A stretch of DNA of 64,000 nt from the NCBI GenBank assembly GCA_037957365.1, contig JARHVA010000316.1:496001-560000 (forward strand), given 5' to 3'. Each line of letters starts with the position of its first letter. The stretch's first letter is position 1. Of this stretch, positions 23,225 through 35,899 are shown in pieces. The stretch is from Torreya grandis (lineage: Eukaryota; Streptophyta; Pinopsida; Cupressales; Taxaceae). Position numbers and translations under genes: made by a program. The notes beneath the pieces are model-generated. The model saw nothing but the letters and a program-made list of their open reading frames with translations. It ran no database searches and had not been told where the DNA came from.

Positions 23225-26200
23225 GATTTTCCCAAAGGTAGTTATAATCAGGGCTAAAAGTCAAAATAATGATTTTTCCATAGGCGGTTATAATCATTAA
23301 GAGACTTGGATTGGCTAAAGATGATTGTGCCCCAGTTAGGTTTGATTAACAAGCATAACTCAAAGATATAACCTAGATTACAAATTAAAGATGAGTAGGT
23401 GCAAAGTGATAAAATAGATGAATATAATAATAAGATTGATCAGTGTGAATGATTTAGTTATACTTGCTAATGAGGAGATGCTCATCTTGATTAACAATGA
23501 TACAAATAGAATGGTCATTGAATTTATTTGATCAAGGGTGGGATGGAAGGATTTTCCAAGGTGCCAAGGAGAAACTTTTGTGGTTCCATTGATTATAGAC
23601 CTTCTTGAAGCTGATTTTTATTGTAGCATGTGATGGCAGGCTTCATGATAGAACACCATAAAGACTATCCCAAAATATGCATAAGTACTAACTCCTAATA
23701 TCCAATAAACACTTGAAAATAATGCACCAATGATAGAAACCATGATGACAATGTTGACGTATGAATATGGATAGACTCAAGAATAATGTGTGAAAGGAAT
23801 CACCCAATGAATGAATATAGACTAAGTCAAGGCAACAGTGCTGAAAGCAAACAAACAGGCAAGCAAACAAAAAAATAAACAAACAAACAACCTAAAATAA
23901 ACAAACAAATAGAAAGCTTGAAAGCAAAAGAAGGCATCGTAACAATGGCAATGCCCTAGTAAGGTGAATCAAGGATAATTGACTAGGCTTAGACAAGACA
24001 AATGTTTTTGGATTTTTGAAATGTTATGAATGTTTTTGGAATTTTGAGGTATCTTAACTTGTTAGGGAATGAAAAGATACCCGCTTACAAAATAGTGAGA
24101 GTGTTTGGCTTAGGTTACTTAAAAAATGATGAGAGCATATGGAAAGGGGGACTAAGGTGACTGCAACATGAATTGAGCATGACCCACATAATATTAAAAT
24201 GACCTCAAGTCATAGTAATTCTATTCACATAAAAGGTATGGAAAAACCAACTAGGTCCCAACAACTTCTCAAATCTGGCAAATGGCCAGTCAAATGAAAA
24301 TAGTGAAGGCAAGGTGATGAATCAATGCATGGTAAACAAGTGTTGCCCTAATTTTCCCATAGGTGGTTATAACTAAGATAAAACAACATAGGTTAATGAT
24401 ACTAATTTTCTCATAGGTGGTTATAATTAGTAGGAAGACTGGTGAAACATTGATTTTTTCATAGGCGGTTATAATCAAGCTCACATAAACAAACATAGAT
24501 AGGATGAAAGATATCTTGCTAGATCAACTACCACACTTATTTCATAGATTATCATTGTAAACATGGATCAGATTGATTGTTGAAATTTGATTGGAATACT
24601 CTCACAAAGTGCAGGAAGAACCAAAGTAACTAAGATCAAAATAGGCTTTGGTCTAAATAGGAATGGAATGATAGGATGGAATGGCATTGCTAAGGATAAT
24701 GATGTTTTTTTTATAGATTAGATAAAATGGTAGTAGGGTTGCTCCCAAGTGATAGGGTGAATGGCTAGGAGTCTACAATAGTGGCAAAAATATATGCAAT
24801 ACTAGTAATGGCATGGCACTGTGAAATGGTATGGTAAATGTTTTTGGCATGGGTGTGGTTTTTGATTATGTTGTTCCTGCTAATGGGGAGATGCACATCC
24901 TAATCAATAAATTAAACAAACAAAATACTTGATAATGTTAATTTCTATCCTACACCTCATCTAAATAGCTACTCTATCAAGAATGGCCTATAGATTTGGT
25001 TGCCAAGAATGCTTTTGTGTTCTTCCTTGGTCATTGATTTTGATTCCTTCAAGCGTCAATACAAGGTATCTTTATAGCCTCTACAAAGGAAATTGAAACC
25101 ATGGATGGTAAATAGGGAAAAATAATGGATGGTATGTTTGATTTTGAAATATAATGATAGATGATAATAAAATTTATAATGGTGGGGACACAAATGAAGA
25201 TCAAGACTTTTAGTCACACATAATGTTGTTGATGTTAAATTCGACATAATTTTGGTTATGATGGGGATAAAGACTAATTCTCTCGATAAGACTACTAGAT
25301 TTTTCTATTATTTGATCTTGAGAGTAGCTACCATCAGATTAGGCTATAGATTGGAAGCTATTTTGATTTGACCTTTGATTTTGTCTTCATCAAGTAGTGA
25401 AGAACTTTTGTGCTCAACTATTGGTGCCTCAATGAGGTTTTTACCAATAAAGTTGTCTTGATTATCCCATAGCACCTTATAGAAGATTTCACTAATTAAC
25501 ATTGGATTTTGAATTTGATTGTCTTGTAGTGCTTTCAAAAAAGTCTCCCTAGAAGATGCTGAGTTCTGAATTTGATTGTCCCCAAGCACTTTGAAAAGGT
25601 CCCACTAGGAGAGTGTTCTTCTATTACATGAATGTTGTCTTGGCCTCCTTACTCTTCTTCAACTGTTATGTCACCATGGTTGTATTTCAACAAAGTGTGA
25701 ATTTATCAGTCCCAATCTACACCTGTGGGAGATAGAATTTCAATGATATGGATATCTTGGTTGATGGTAATGGCCTATAAAATGGTAATGGAATGGGGAG
25801 AAGCTGCACAATCCTTGTAGAAGATACTAGGAAAAATTGTGTCATTGCTGAAATACTCATCCTCAAAAACTACGAAAGGATCACAAATGTATTCAAATTG
25901 ATCTAAAAGGCATGCATAACCAATGTTGTAATAGTCATGAACATATTTTATATCTAAATTTGATTCCAACTCAAGGGACTCTAAATCTAATGTTGAGACT
26001 GATGTTGATTTAGACTCTAATTCTGATGCTAAATCTGATGTCAGTTCAAGAATATAACTTGACTCTAATTCTAATTCTTCATCTGATGGGTATAATGATG
26101 TCCTGTTGAATGTTTAATTTTGGACAAGTAATAGCCTGTGATGGCATGATGGGTTCCACAAAGACTGGTTTGTCAAATTGAGACTCCTTTAAGATGGGAA

Positions 26201-26305
26201 AAAGGTTAAGAGACAATTCCTTAGAGATTAGCTTGTCAATAAGAGGCTCTTGAAAAATAGACACATGGTCGAGGTAATGATTTTTCCGAAGGTAGTTATA
26301 ATCAT
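23225..26305. repeat. six dispersed copies of a 25-bp motif
   Basis: The motif TTTTCCATAGGYGGTTATAA occurs with few changes at about 23227, 23272, 24351, 24405, 24454 and 26280, always in the same orientation. On minus it encodes (N)DYNxLxKN-like peptides. The 26280 copy lies in an open frame (SLLNDYNYLRKNH). Three copies (24350-24480) are spaced about 50 bases apart. Confidence 0.8.
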
Positions 26306-27255
26306 TAAGAAGTGACTCAACAAAGATTGGCTTGTTAGTGTGAGACTCCTTGACAACTGGTATAGGATCAATAGGCAATTTATCATAGGTTGAATTATCA
26401 CAAATGGTTGGTTCAACAAAAGCATCTCAAATTAGTTAGTTTTCTTATCCTTGGTTTCTAATGAGTTATAAGATACCAATTTTGAACATAGCTTGGTCTT
26501 TAAAGGATTGGATCAGTTGAGGTTTGGTTGGGATTGGTACTGGATGAGGAATGACTTGTGTTTGGATAATGGTAGTGTCTTGGGAAGCATGATTTCTCAC
26601 ATGAGAAAAAAGACAAAGTCCTGAGATGATGAAGGGGCATTATGAAGCTTGGTTGCTTACACAAACCAAAGGACTAGGTCTAGGAATGGTGACAGGGTGT
26701 TGTGGAGCCTGATTGCTCTCACAAGTAAAAGGATGAGCTCTTGGAATGGTAATACTATTCCTTGGATATTATAGAGCTTGATAGGTCATATAATCTAGAG
26801 GAGGTTTAGGAGTATCTGATGATCATATAACAAAAGAATGTTGTGAAACTTAAATGCTTGCACAAATAAAAGCATCCAAGTCTTCCTCATAAAACATATC
26901 ATCTCAGTCGTGAGTTGGATCATAAGCTAGTTCTTGGTTGTGTTCTATGTACTGATTATTATAAAGAGGGTATGGATTTGTATCCCAAACAATATTATCT
27001 ATAGTTGGGACTTCAAATTCCTCTTCACAATTCTCTTCATACCAGTCAAGGTCTCAATTTAGATCGTAAGTTATTTCATAACTTTGTTCCCATGAATTAT
27101 TAATATGAGGCAGATAGAAATTTATCTCAAAAACCATATTAGCATCATTGGGTCCTTGAAAAAAGCCATAAAAGTCATTTTGTGAGGCCATTCTATCATA
27201 AGTCAGGTTTTAAGTGACTCCACCATAAGTGTAATGAGACATATCTGTGTAAATG
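25300..27255 (-). pseudogene. unknown acidic ORF of the 9-kb element
   Basis: From a possible ATG at about 27246 on minus (MSHYTYGGVT, then a TAA) one protein can be followed through stops. It includes NDFYGFFQGPNDANMVFEIN, a very acidic DLDWYEENCEEEFEVPTIDN and later segments open at 26378-26079, 25969-25775 and 25589-25344. It is rich in Asp, Glu, Asn and Tyr. Repeats such as KESHTNKPIFVES / KESQFDKPVFVEP and NQIQNSASSRETF / NQIQNPMLISEIF show internal duplication. It has no similarity to gag that I can see. The function is unknown. Confidence 0.5.
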
Positions 27256-29320
27256 ATGAAAGCTCTATAAATAAAAAGACTTAGAGTTGTACAAACTTTG
27301 AAAAACTATGTCCAAAGGATGAATGGTCCAAACTTGGTCGAAGGGGTGGAGATGTATCTCCAATATGGTCTGAAAGTGGAGTTTTATCTCCAAAGTGATT
27401 TGTGCTAAGACTTAGCATAAAATAACCTAATGTCAAATGTCATACTCACAAAAGGTCACGTGTCTAAATAAAAATTGGCATGTCAAAGGTCTAAGTCAAA
27501 GTGTTCCAAAAAGGTCTAAACTAGGAAAGGGAAAAGTTGAGTTGTAAGGTCTTTTATCCAAACACGTAGTTAAAATCTAGGCTCAAACAAACAGTCATGT
27601 GTTAGGAATTTTGGCCAAATAGTGTCAAAAGCTAGACTTGAAACAAAGGCTAATGTGTTTTGATTTAATCTAACAAGTTTGAAAACAACTTTGACATAGA
27701 CCTAGCACAAGGAATCAAACATAAACATGATCAGTTGGCATAAAATCATAAGACAAAAGGCTCTTTAAAAAAGGTTGTGTTCTCCCAAATAAAGGCACAA
27801 ACAATGATGAAGATAGGCATTAAACAAACAAACCATCAATAGTTTTCAAATTTAACTAAAGTTATGAAACCCAAAAGAGAAAGATATGTGTATCAACCCC
27901 ATGAATTGAGGTCTAAACAAAAATCAATCAATTTTTGGATCCAAACTTGACAAGGCTAATTGAAAACTCAATGTTGAAAACTAGGATTGGACCAAATAAG
28001 ATAGATAAGATTAGATAGCATGACGGCACAAGACAAAGGTCCAAATGGTATACACAAAGTGGTTTGAAACAAATGTTTTTGATATAATGGTAAACAAGTC
28101 TTGAAATAAATTGAGTAGCCTAACAATGTAAGCATGCTTGAATGATGTGGTCAATATTATGTTTCAAAGACTAAAAGGCAAAATGGTTTGACATGATTTG
28201 GGAAGTATAAATCTACCCTCTACAACTCAAATGACACATACACAAACAATTTTAGCAAAAATTTCAAGGCACAAGTGTGGTGTAAAATGACCAGCATAAT
28301 TCCTCTTTAGACAAAAGAGTGACATATAGATAAATTGGTTTTGACATGGCTTTATGAACAAAAAAACAAGTTTTAGTCTCAAAAACTCTAAGTAAGGTAA
28401 ATGACCAAATATACTAAGTACAATCATCCAAATCGTAACAAGGGTATGATAAAATGGGGTTGACTAAACTATCAAGTTTCAAACATTCTAGGGGAATCAA
28501 TTTCATAATAAATTTCACACCAAATAATGCAAAAGAAAAGTATGGATTTTGGGTCTGTATCACTCAGCTTGTTGCAAAAAGGTCTACTCCTTTTTATAAC
28601 CACTACATCCTATTGTTCACTCAGTGTAGTACGATGTCCAAAGTGCCACTACGTCTCATGTGCAACTCTAAAAGATTCAAATGAAGTCAATGTTGGGAGA
28701 TGAAACCCCAGGTCAAAGCTTCCCTAAAGAACTTGTGGGAGGTGATGAAGTCCCCTTTGCAAGCCAAGATGCATAAAAATAAAAAAATCATGAAAGTAGA
28801 AATACATTAGGGTTATTTTCAAGGTCACCCAAACTTTAGCGAGTTTTTGCGGAGTGCTTTAAGTGATATTCTTTCTAAGCCTTGGACTAGGCTATTTGTA
28901 ATAGGAATGGTGATTCTGATTCCAAGGGTTCCCTATAGGGAACAAACGAAAGAGTATACACACAACACCCCTCTTTTTTCCAAACAAGATTAATCTAAAC
29001 AACTATTGCAAGCAAAAATTGATAAGTGTGTTCAATTTTAAACCCAAATGAAATGTTTGATGGTGTTCATTTGACCCCTTGGTCTTAGTTGTAAACTTTG
29101 AAAACATTGATCGAAAACACTTGAATTCTTTGTTAAACACCAAAATAAAGTTCCTGATCTAACTTTAAGCATGCAAAAGTGATTTAAACATGTTTTGAGA
29201 AAATATCCTACTTGGTCCTAGAGCAAAATTGTTAGCATGTCCTTTAGCTTTGAAGCCCTATTGAATTTGAAAAAAGCAACTTTAGAAAATTAGGTCTCAA
29301 GTCTATGTTTTTTGAAAAAC
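27256..29320. other. leader-like noncoding part of the 9-kb element
   Basis: About 2 kb lie between the unknown ORF and the 5' LTR side. It is rich in AGGTCTAA/AAACAAA-type words and has no convincing frame. It is probably the untranslated leader of the element. Confidence 0.45.
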
Positions 29321-29324
29321 ACAG

Positions 29325-29450
29325 TGACCAATGTCAGTTAATACCACTGACATCAGTTACGGCCAACTGATATCTGACCAATGTCAGTTTTGATGATCGA
29401 CGTTGGTTAAGCCAAGTAACCAATGTTGGTATTTCTATCGACATTAATTA
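29325..29450. repeat. cluster of degenerate ACCAATGTCAGTT palindromes
   Basis: Words such as GACCAATGTCAGTT, CCACTGACATCAGTT, GATCGACGTTGGTT and ACCAATGTTGGT follow each other. They look like decayed copies of one self-complementary word of the ACCGACGTCGGT type. They lie about 150 bases from the 5' LTR in the leader. Confidence 0.6.
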
Positions 29451-29578
29451 CTATGTAAAAACCATGGCAACCAAAAGTGGCAAAAAAAAGTTAGAAAACT
29501 AACCTGTAAGAGTTTTAAAAGCTTAAATAAGTTTTTTAAGGTTGCAAAAGGATCTCCTTTAGGTGTAGGATGTGTCTA

Positions 29579-29596
29579 GTCCCACCGAGCATGCCA
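29579..29596 (-). promoter_or_regulatory. primer binding site candidate of the 9-kb element
   Basis: On minus the sequence TGGCATGCTCGGTGGGAC starts three bases inside the LTR. It matches the Tat-like element's site (12618-12635) at 14 of 18 positions. Confidence 0.6.
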
Positions 29597-29599
29597 TAA

Positions 29600-30757
29600 T
29601 GTGACCTAGGAATTTGACTCAAGAGAGGATGGTTAGTATGGTGTTAGTTCTAAAATGAAAATAAGATGAAATAAACACACTAATAACATAACATCTCTAA
29701 GCCTAGACACTAGGGAGAGCTTAGTTAACAATCATGAATGAAACACACAACTAAAATTCAAAAGAAAACTCTTTTACCTTTCTTGGATGCTCCAAAATGC
29801 TTTTTGTGGTGGCTTACTCAGCTTGTGCTCATGAAGTCCTTGGCAATGAAAGCTTGACAACCTCCATCTCTCCTTGGCTCCTTTGGCTTGTCGCTTAGCT
29901 TGGCTTCGAATCAATTTGGAATTATAACATTATTTTATTGAAACTTTTTGAAACAATTTGGCATTATAAATTTTCACTAATTAAGCTTAGAAATGATGTT
30001 GTGAAGCCTCCTATTTATAGATTTTTGGATTTGATCAGAATCAACCTCAACCATCCATCTCAAGATTGAGATGTGTGGTTGAGGATTAATTCAATTTTAC
30101 AATTAAAATTTTTAATTGTCCTCATCATGGATTTGGAAGAAGGGGCAAGTAAGAGGCATGGAGGGCATGAATCCAAATATTTATGACATTTATGGCTTAG
30201 GGATGTCTTCCCAAGAAATGAGGTCACTTGATGATGTAGATATTCAATATTCATTTCCAAAACAAATTATTCAACAAGTTTCCATGGAATTCTTAATTAG
30301 GTCTTGATTTGGGTTAATTATCTCTTAAAAATGATTAGGCACTTATGCATAAATTACCCAAATTGATCATAATGCCTTGTTATTAGTCCTAAATTTGATT
30401 GGATTAGAATTGGAAGTCCAAATTAGATGTGTTGGATGCATATTCCCATTTAGGATATTACCAAAAACAAATAACAAAGGCATGAGTCTTGTGAAAAATA
30501 TTTGATAGGAAAGAGTAGCCTAGAGCACGCAGGTGCAAATTTGCCATTTTGACTCAAAATGAACTGATCAAAGTTAGCTGGCCCATAAATTACATTACCC
30601 CATTTAGGTATACTCTAGCCAAAATCAACATTTGAATATGTCAGTTTCATATCATTTAACATGTTCTAGTGTTTTTATGCCAAATTATGCATTTTAGGTG
30701 GAAACTAGCCAAAAACCTAATTGGAGGTTATCGGTAGCTAGTTTTTAGGTGTCTACA
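29600..30757 (-). repeat. right (5') LTR of the 9-kb element
   Basis: It is 1158 bp, starts TGTGACC and ends GTCTACA. The copia LTR resumes at 30758 with CTGCTTTGCCTAATCACC. Confidence 0.9.
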
Positions 30758-31578
30758 CTGCTTTGCCTAATCACCTATGCACCATCAGATATTTTGAAAA
30801 ACTTGCAAACCTTTGACACCTATCAATTGTGCATTCACTCAAAGGGTCCTTTGACATGTTAACCTTCCTCGCTCCATTAGATCAAATGCCCCAATCAAGC
30901 ATGAATGTTACACTTATCACTTGCACATTCACTTAGAGGGTCCCTTTGATAATCTATCTTCAATATGCTCCATTGGATCATTGCAAGCAATGCACTATGG
31001 ATTTTTGATCTTAAAACAAGCTTAAAATTTTTATTAAGTCATAGACTTAGGAAAATATAAAGACCTTGGTTATTCTTTAGCCAGTAATAGCTTTGTTAAG
31101 GGGCTAGTTTCACAATGATGAAAGAGACTTAAGTCATAACTTAAGTAACTGGATCCCAGCTCTAGTAATTCAACTACAGAATAGAATTTTCCTTTTGGAT
31201 CTTTTAAAATTTGACTAAGAGATTTAAACCCTTAGGGTTTATCTCAGATAGTCCTATGTCTGAGACCAAACACTTCCTCTTTCTAGCTCCTTGCTCCATG
31301 TCTAAACTCTAGGCTTAGATATTCTTGAAAATCTTGAAAAACCCATAATGAATCTGATATTTTTTTCTCATGAAAGTGTCCCTAGTTAATTTTCAAGAGT
31401 ATCCATAGCCTTCTTGTGTTTATTTCTATGCATTTATCATTAAAACATGCACATGAAATTTTATGAGGACTCTGCAAGTGGTTTGTTTAGCTCAACACCT
31501 TTGTCATTAATTCTTGATAGTAAATTCTTCATTTGACATCAATGACAATATTACAAACATCAATGACTATGTCCAACA
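30758..31578 (-). repeat. copia 3' LTR, second segment
   Basis: It aligns with about 38815-39636 of the right LTR and ends GTCCAACA before the polypurine tract. Confidence 0.9.
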
Positions 31579-31590
31579 ATCTCCCCCTTT
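31579..31590 (-). promoter_or_regulatory. polypurine tract of the copia element
   Basis: On minus AAAGGGGGAGAT directly precedes the LTR start TGTTGGAC. Confidence 0.75.
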
Positions 31591-32234
31591 GTCATTGATG
31601 CCAACACATCATCAAAATGACTTAACTCCTTTATCTTCATTCTAGTTTCTCCCCCTTTGACAATAATGACAAAGAGTCTCTACCATAATATGTCAATAAT
31701 CTACTCCTTTATTGGCACCTTGGTTATTATGATCCTTGGACCTGATAGGATAGAACACTATGTGAGGAACTCCCCCTTAGGAAATGGTACACTAGCTCCC
31801 CTAACTCCATGATTCTTCAAATGATCATTTATATAGCATTGGTCTAAATACCAATAAAAAATCTACATATCTCTATATAAACCTTTTTCTCCAAAGTGCC
31901 TTTACTCTTAATCTAGGATTTAATGAAGTTCCTACAATTCTCCCCCTGAACTCATGCCCTTATCACTAGAACCTAGTGATATGATGTGGGAGCTACCATT
32001 CCCAATTTTCCTTTTAGATAATCAAATTGATCCTTGAGAAGAGGCTTGGTGAATATATCTACAATTTGATCCTTTGTTGGCACATATTCCATTGTGACCT
32101 CTTGATCTCTAACCTTTTTCTCTCAAAAAATTATACTTGATGGATATATGCTTGGTTCTGGAATGTATTACTGGATTCTTGGATATGTTTATGGCACTTG
32201 AATTGTCACATAGAATTTGAATTAGTCCTTTAAA

Positions 32235-32530
32235 CTCCATTTAAATGTTTTTTAGTGAATGCTTCATCCACAACACTTGAGTGTAACATGCCATTGTTGC
32301 AACATATTCTTCTCCTGATGTAGATAGTGTATTTGACTCTTTTTTTTTACTTAGCCATGATATAAGTATGTTACCAAGAAATAATGCACAACCACTAGTA
32401 CTTCTTTTATCATCCATGTTTCTTTCCCAATTATCATCTATGTATGCTGTCAAATTAAAATCATCACTTGAGGGATACCATAAACTATAGTCTACTGTGC
32501 ATTTGATATATCTAAGTATTCTATTTATTG
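32235..32530 (-). pseudogene. copia RNase H
   Basis: On minus the open stretch from 32453 starts with AYIDDNWERNMDDKRSTSGC, matching the copia RNase H start (YSDADWAG-like followed by KSTSGY). It continues with ISWLSKKKESNTLSTSGEEY, which carries the Glu region, and ends near 32241. About 650 bases of noncoding 3' region separate it from the LTR. Confidence 0.85.
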
Positions 32531-32585
32531 CATTTACATGTGTTTCTTTTGGAATAGCCTAGAATCTAGTAACCATGCATATAGC

Positions 32586-33480
32586 CTACATGATGTCTGG
32601 TCTTGATGTAGTAAGATATAACAAACTACCAATCAAATACTTATACACTATATGATTCACTTCAATAAATTCATCACCTTTTCTCAATTTACATCCAGTT
32701 ATCATGGAAGTGCTAATTGGTCTGCCATCCTCCATACTAAATTTCTTGAGCATCTCCTTTCCATACTTGGTCTGGGATATGAATATCCCTTCTTTGGATT
32801 GTGTAACCTTTATACCAAGGAATAATGAAAGTTCTCCTAGCATGGACATTTCAAACTCTTTTTGCATTTTATTTGTAAACTCTTTACACATATTATTGCT
32901 ACTACCACCAAAAATGATGTCATAAACATAGATAACTATGATCAACATATGTCCATTTTCATACTTAACATACAAGTTACTATCTACACATCCTTTGATA
33001 AATCCTTGTTCTTGTAAATATTGATCCAACCTTGAATACCATGCTTTAGGTGCCTATTTTAGACCATATAGTGCTTTCTTCAGTTTACACACATAGTCTT
33101 CCTTCTCTGTCAGCGAAAAACCTTTAGGTTGTTCAATATAGACTTCTTCTTTCAAGGTTCCATTCAAGAAGATTGACTTAACATCCATCTGATACACTTT
33201 GAACTTATTAAAAACTAAGAATGATAAAAACATTATGATGGCTTCCAATCTTGCCACTGGATCAAATGTCTCCTCAAGTCTATTCCTTCTATTTGAGCAT
33301 GTCCTTTGCAAACAAGTCTAGCTTTGTTTCTCACAATAGCTCCATCTTCATTCAACTTGTTTTTAAAGACCCATTTTGTGCCTATGACATTCTTGTTTGT
33401 GGGTCTTGAAACTAGCTACCAGGTTTTGTTCTTTTCTATTTGACTTAGTTTCTCATCCATGGCCTTTTGCCAATTCTCAT
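32586..33480 (-). pseudogene. copia reverse transcriptase
   Basis: The minus frame starts near 33480 with [20 protein letters not shown], then [33 protein letters not shown] and [11 protein letters not shown] (33054). After a stop it resumes at 33029 and shows LIIVIYVYDIIFGG, where the catalytic YVDD is YVYD, so one metal-binding Asp is lost. The block ends with YKYLIGSLLYLTTSRPDIM at 32586. The order and motifs are those of Ty1/copia. Confidence 0.9.
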
Positions 33481-33663
33481 CTTTACCAGCCTCAGCATAG
33501 CTTTTGGGCTTTATTTCAGATAGTAAAGCAAAACTTACATGTTCTTTACTCATTGTTGCCCTTCTCCTCGTTAGACTCCTTCATTCATATTTCCAATGAT
33601 TTTATCCTTATGATGACCCTTTTAAACAAACCTTGAGGGTACCTTTTTAGTCCTTTTTTAATC

Positions 33664-34700
33664 TTAGTCATTATCTAATATTTCATTCTCATCTTCTTCT
33701 TTTAGTTCTTCAATTTTGATCTCCTTTACATGTTTTTTTTCTTCCTTAAGAATCTCTTCAACTTTAACATGGATGTTTTGTACTAGCCTATGTAGTCTTT
33801 TGTTATAGCAAACATAGGCTTTATTATGAATGGAATAATCAAGGAATATTCCATCATCACATCTTGATTCAAAACTACCTAGCTTTTTCTCCTTCCTTAA
33901 AATGTAGCATTTGCTTCCAAACACTCTAAAGTACTTGACTGAAGTAGGCTTCCCATACCACAATTCATATGGAGTCTTGTTACTGTTTACTCTTAATTGA
34001 ACTCTGGTCAAGATGTATACTTTTGTTTAGACTTCTTCTCTCCAATAACCATCTGACAAGTTGGCTTCTTTCAACATTGTTCTAGCCATCTCCTTGATAG
34101 TCCTATTTTTTCTTTCAACAACTTCATTTTTTTGTGGAGTTATTACAATAGAGTAATGTATTTTAATTCCATGCTTTTCTTAGTAGTCTATGAATTCATT
34201 TGAAGTGAATTTACCACCTTTGTCATATCTAAGGCACTTGATCTTTCTACCAATTTCATTCTCAACCATGGCTCTAAAAATCTTGAATCTCTCAAAGGCT
34301 TGAGACTTGTCCTTTAAGAAGGTTACCCATGTCATTATTATGTAGTCATCTACAAACAACATGAAATAATACATTCCTTTGGAACCTCTTATCTTGGTCA
34401 GTCCACAAAAATCAATATGAACTATCTATAGAGGCTTTGTAGTTTCATACTCTTTAGTTTGAAATGAGACTTTCATTTTTTTTACCAAGCTAACATTATC
34501 TACAATTTGTGTCTGTAGGCTTAGTTATCTTAGGCATGTGTCTTACACACTTTTAAGAACTTACTTTGACTAAATTTTTTAAATTTGACATGACCCATCC
34601 TTCTATGCCATAACCAGCTCTCATCAATCTTTCCCATGAGATAATTTGTATCATTTACCTCAATCAAAATATATATGTTACTCTCAATCCTTTTTCCTTA
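33664..34700 (-). pseudogene. copia integrase
   Basis: The pre-integrase zinc region reads WLWHRRMGHVKF (about 34585-34620). The core is open at 34374-34180, with MLFVDDYIIMTWVTFLKDKS holding the first Asp and LRYDKGGKFTSNEF the second. The Glu block NEVVERKNRT lies at about 34105-34135. NKTPYELWYGKPTSVKYFRV and FGSKCYILRKEKKLG follow in the stretch 34011-33664. All three catalytic acids are still visible despite stops between blocks. The acidic tail leads toward RT. Confidence 0.85.
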
Positions 34701-35051
34701 TGTAACATTTTTTGTAGACCGTCTTAGTTCACATCCTTCAACATTAAATATGACTTTATATCCATTGTCACACATTTGACTGACACTCAACATATTATGT
34801 TTTAGCCCTTTAAGATAAAGGACATCATGTGTAAGAAGCTTTTTGTCAATATGCAAGGTTCCTTTGCCTCTAATTTTGATTGCAATATTGTCTCCCAAAT
34901 TGATAGTCCCTTCTTTGCATCTACTCAATTTGGTAAACTTGCTCTTGTCACCAGTCATATGCTTTGAGCATCCACTATCTATGACCCATATATTTTTCTC
35001 TTTAGCATGTAATGTAGTTTGAGTAATCATAGACTGATTCTTTTTTTCCAC
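34698..35051 (-). pseudogene. copia aspartic protease
   Basis: The open stretch contains NIWVIDSGCSKHMTGDKSKF, the copia protease active-site block, followed by DVLYLKGLKHNMLSVSQMCD. These two blocks are diagnostic. It lies between gag and integrase. Confidence 0.9.
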
Positions 35052-35899
35052 ATCTCCTTTAGCTTCTTGATTGTATTTTTCTTTGTTATGTCACTGATTT
35101 GTGAGCCTTTTTTCTCTTTAGGAGTTTCAACCCTTTAAGCATTATTAGATTTTGATTTAATAGGCTTTATTCTACAATGCTTTCCTATATGCCCAAAATT
35201 ATTTTAGTTATAGCATAAGATATCTATATCTAACAGAGGGGAAAATTAATTTCTACTTAAGAAGCTTATCCTTCTTTTAGGTACAACTTTACAATCAATT
35301 GATTTATGACCATAATGATTACAGATATAATAATAACCATAAAATGATGAAGAATACCTAGTTATCATTCTCCTTTGAGTATATAAAGGAGGTCTCCTAA
35401 GCTCTATTTTCTTCACGTTCCTTGATGTTATGTTGCTTTTTGTAGCATCAACCTTGATATTTATAGGAACAACATCATTACTTTTCTTTTTCTCTTTAGG
35501 AATGTAATTTTTTATTCACTGATTCTTGACTATATTGATGCCTTGAAGTTTTCATAAAAATTCCCAATTGTACTCAGCATAAGACCCTTACCTTTCTCAT
35601 ACACAAGACCTAATATTTTTGTGGAGAGATTTTGTGAGTTGATCAACTCATCCAGTATGACAGATCCTCCTTTCAATTTTAGGCCTTTATCAATCTATTC
35701 TTTGGCATTTTTGAGATTTCCTCTTAGGTCCATGATTTCTTCTTCCATCTTCCAGCATTCTAAGGAATTCACTTGTAGGTCAGTTTTGACTACATCCTCT
35801 ATCCTCTTTGTCTCCTCAACTTGGGTCTTCAAGATCACTATCATCTAATCTGATTCATCATTTATTTTAATCAATTTCTCAAACTTCTTTTGACTAATT

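Larger units (their letters stand above)
21782..30757 (-). mobile_element. 9-kb LTR element without recognisable gag-pol (LARD-like)
   Basis: Direct repeats at 21782-22968 and 29600-30757 share TGTGACCTAGGAATTTGACT at one end and GGTGTCTAYA at the other. The flanking 5-mers are CTACT (21777-21781) and CTGCT (30758-30762), a target duplication with one transition. The minus-strand orientation follows from the primer-site candidate at 29579-29596 and the purine tract at 22969-22978. The 6.6-kb interior has no gag, RT or integrase motif. It carries a decayed acidic ORF (about 25300-27250) and repeated motifs, so it looks non-autonomous. Confidence 0.9.

Noticed and set aside
23810..23910. Short CAAACAAA-type repeats considered as a possible CRISPR or minisatellite
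   Set aside because: They are irregular low-complexity words without spacers, in a plant retroelement interior.
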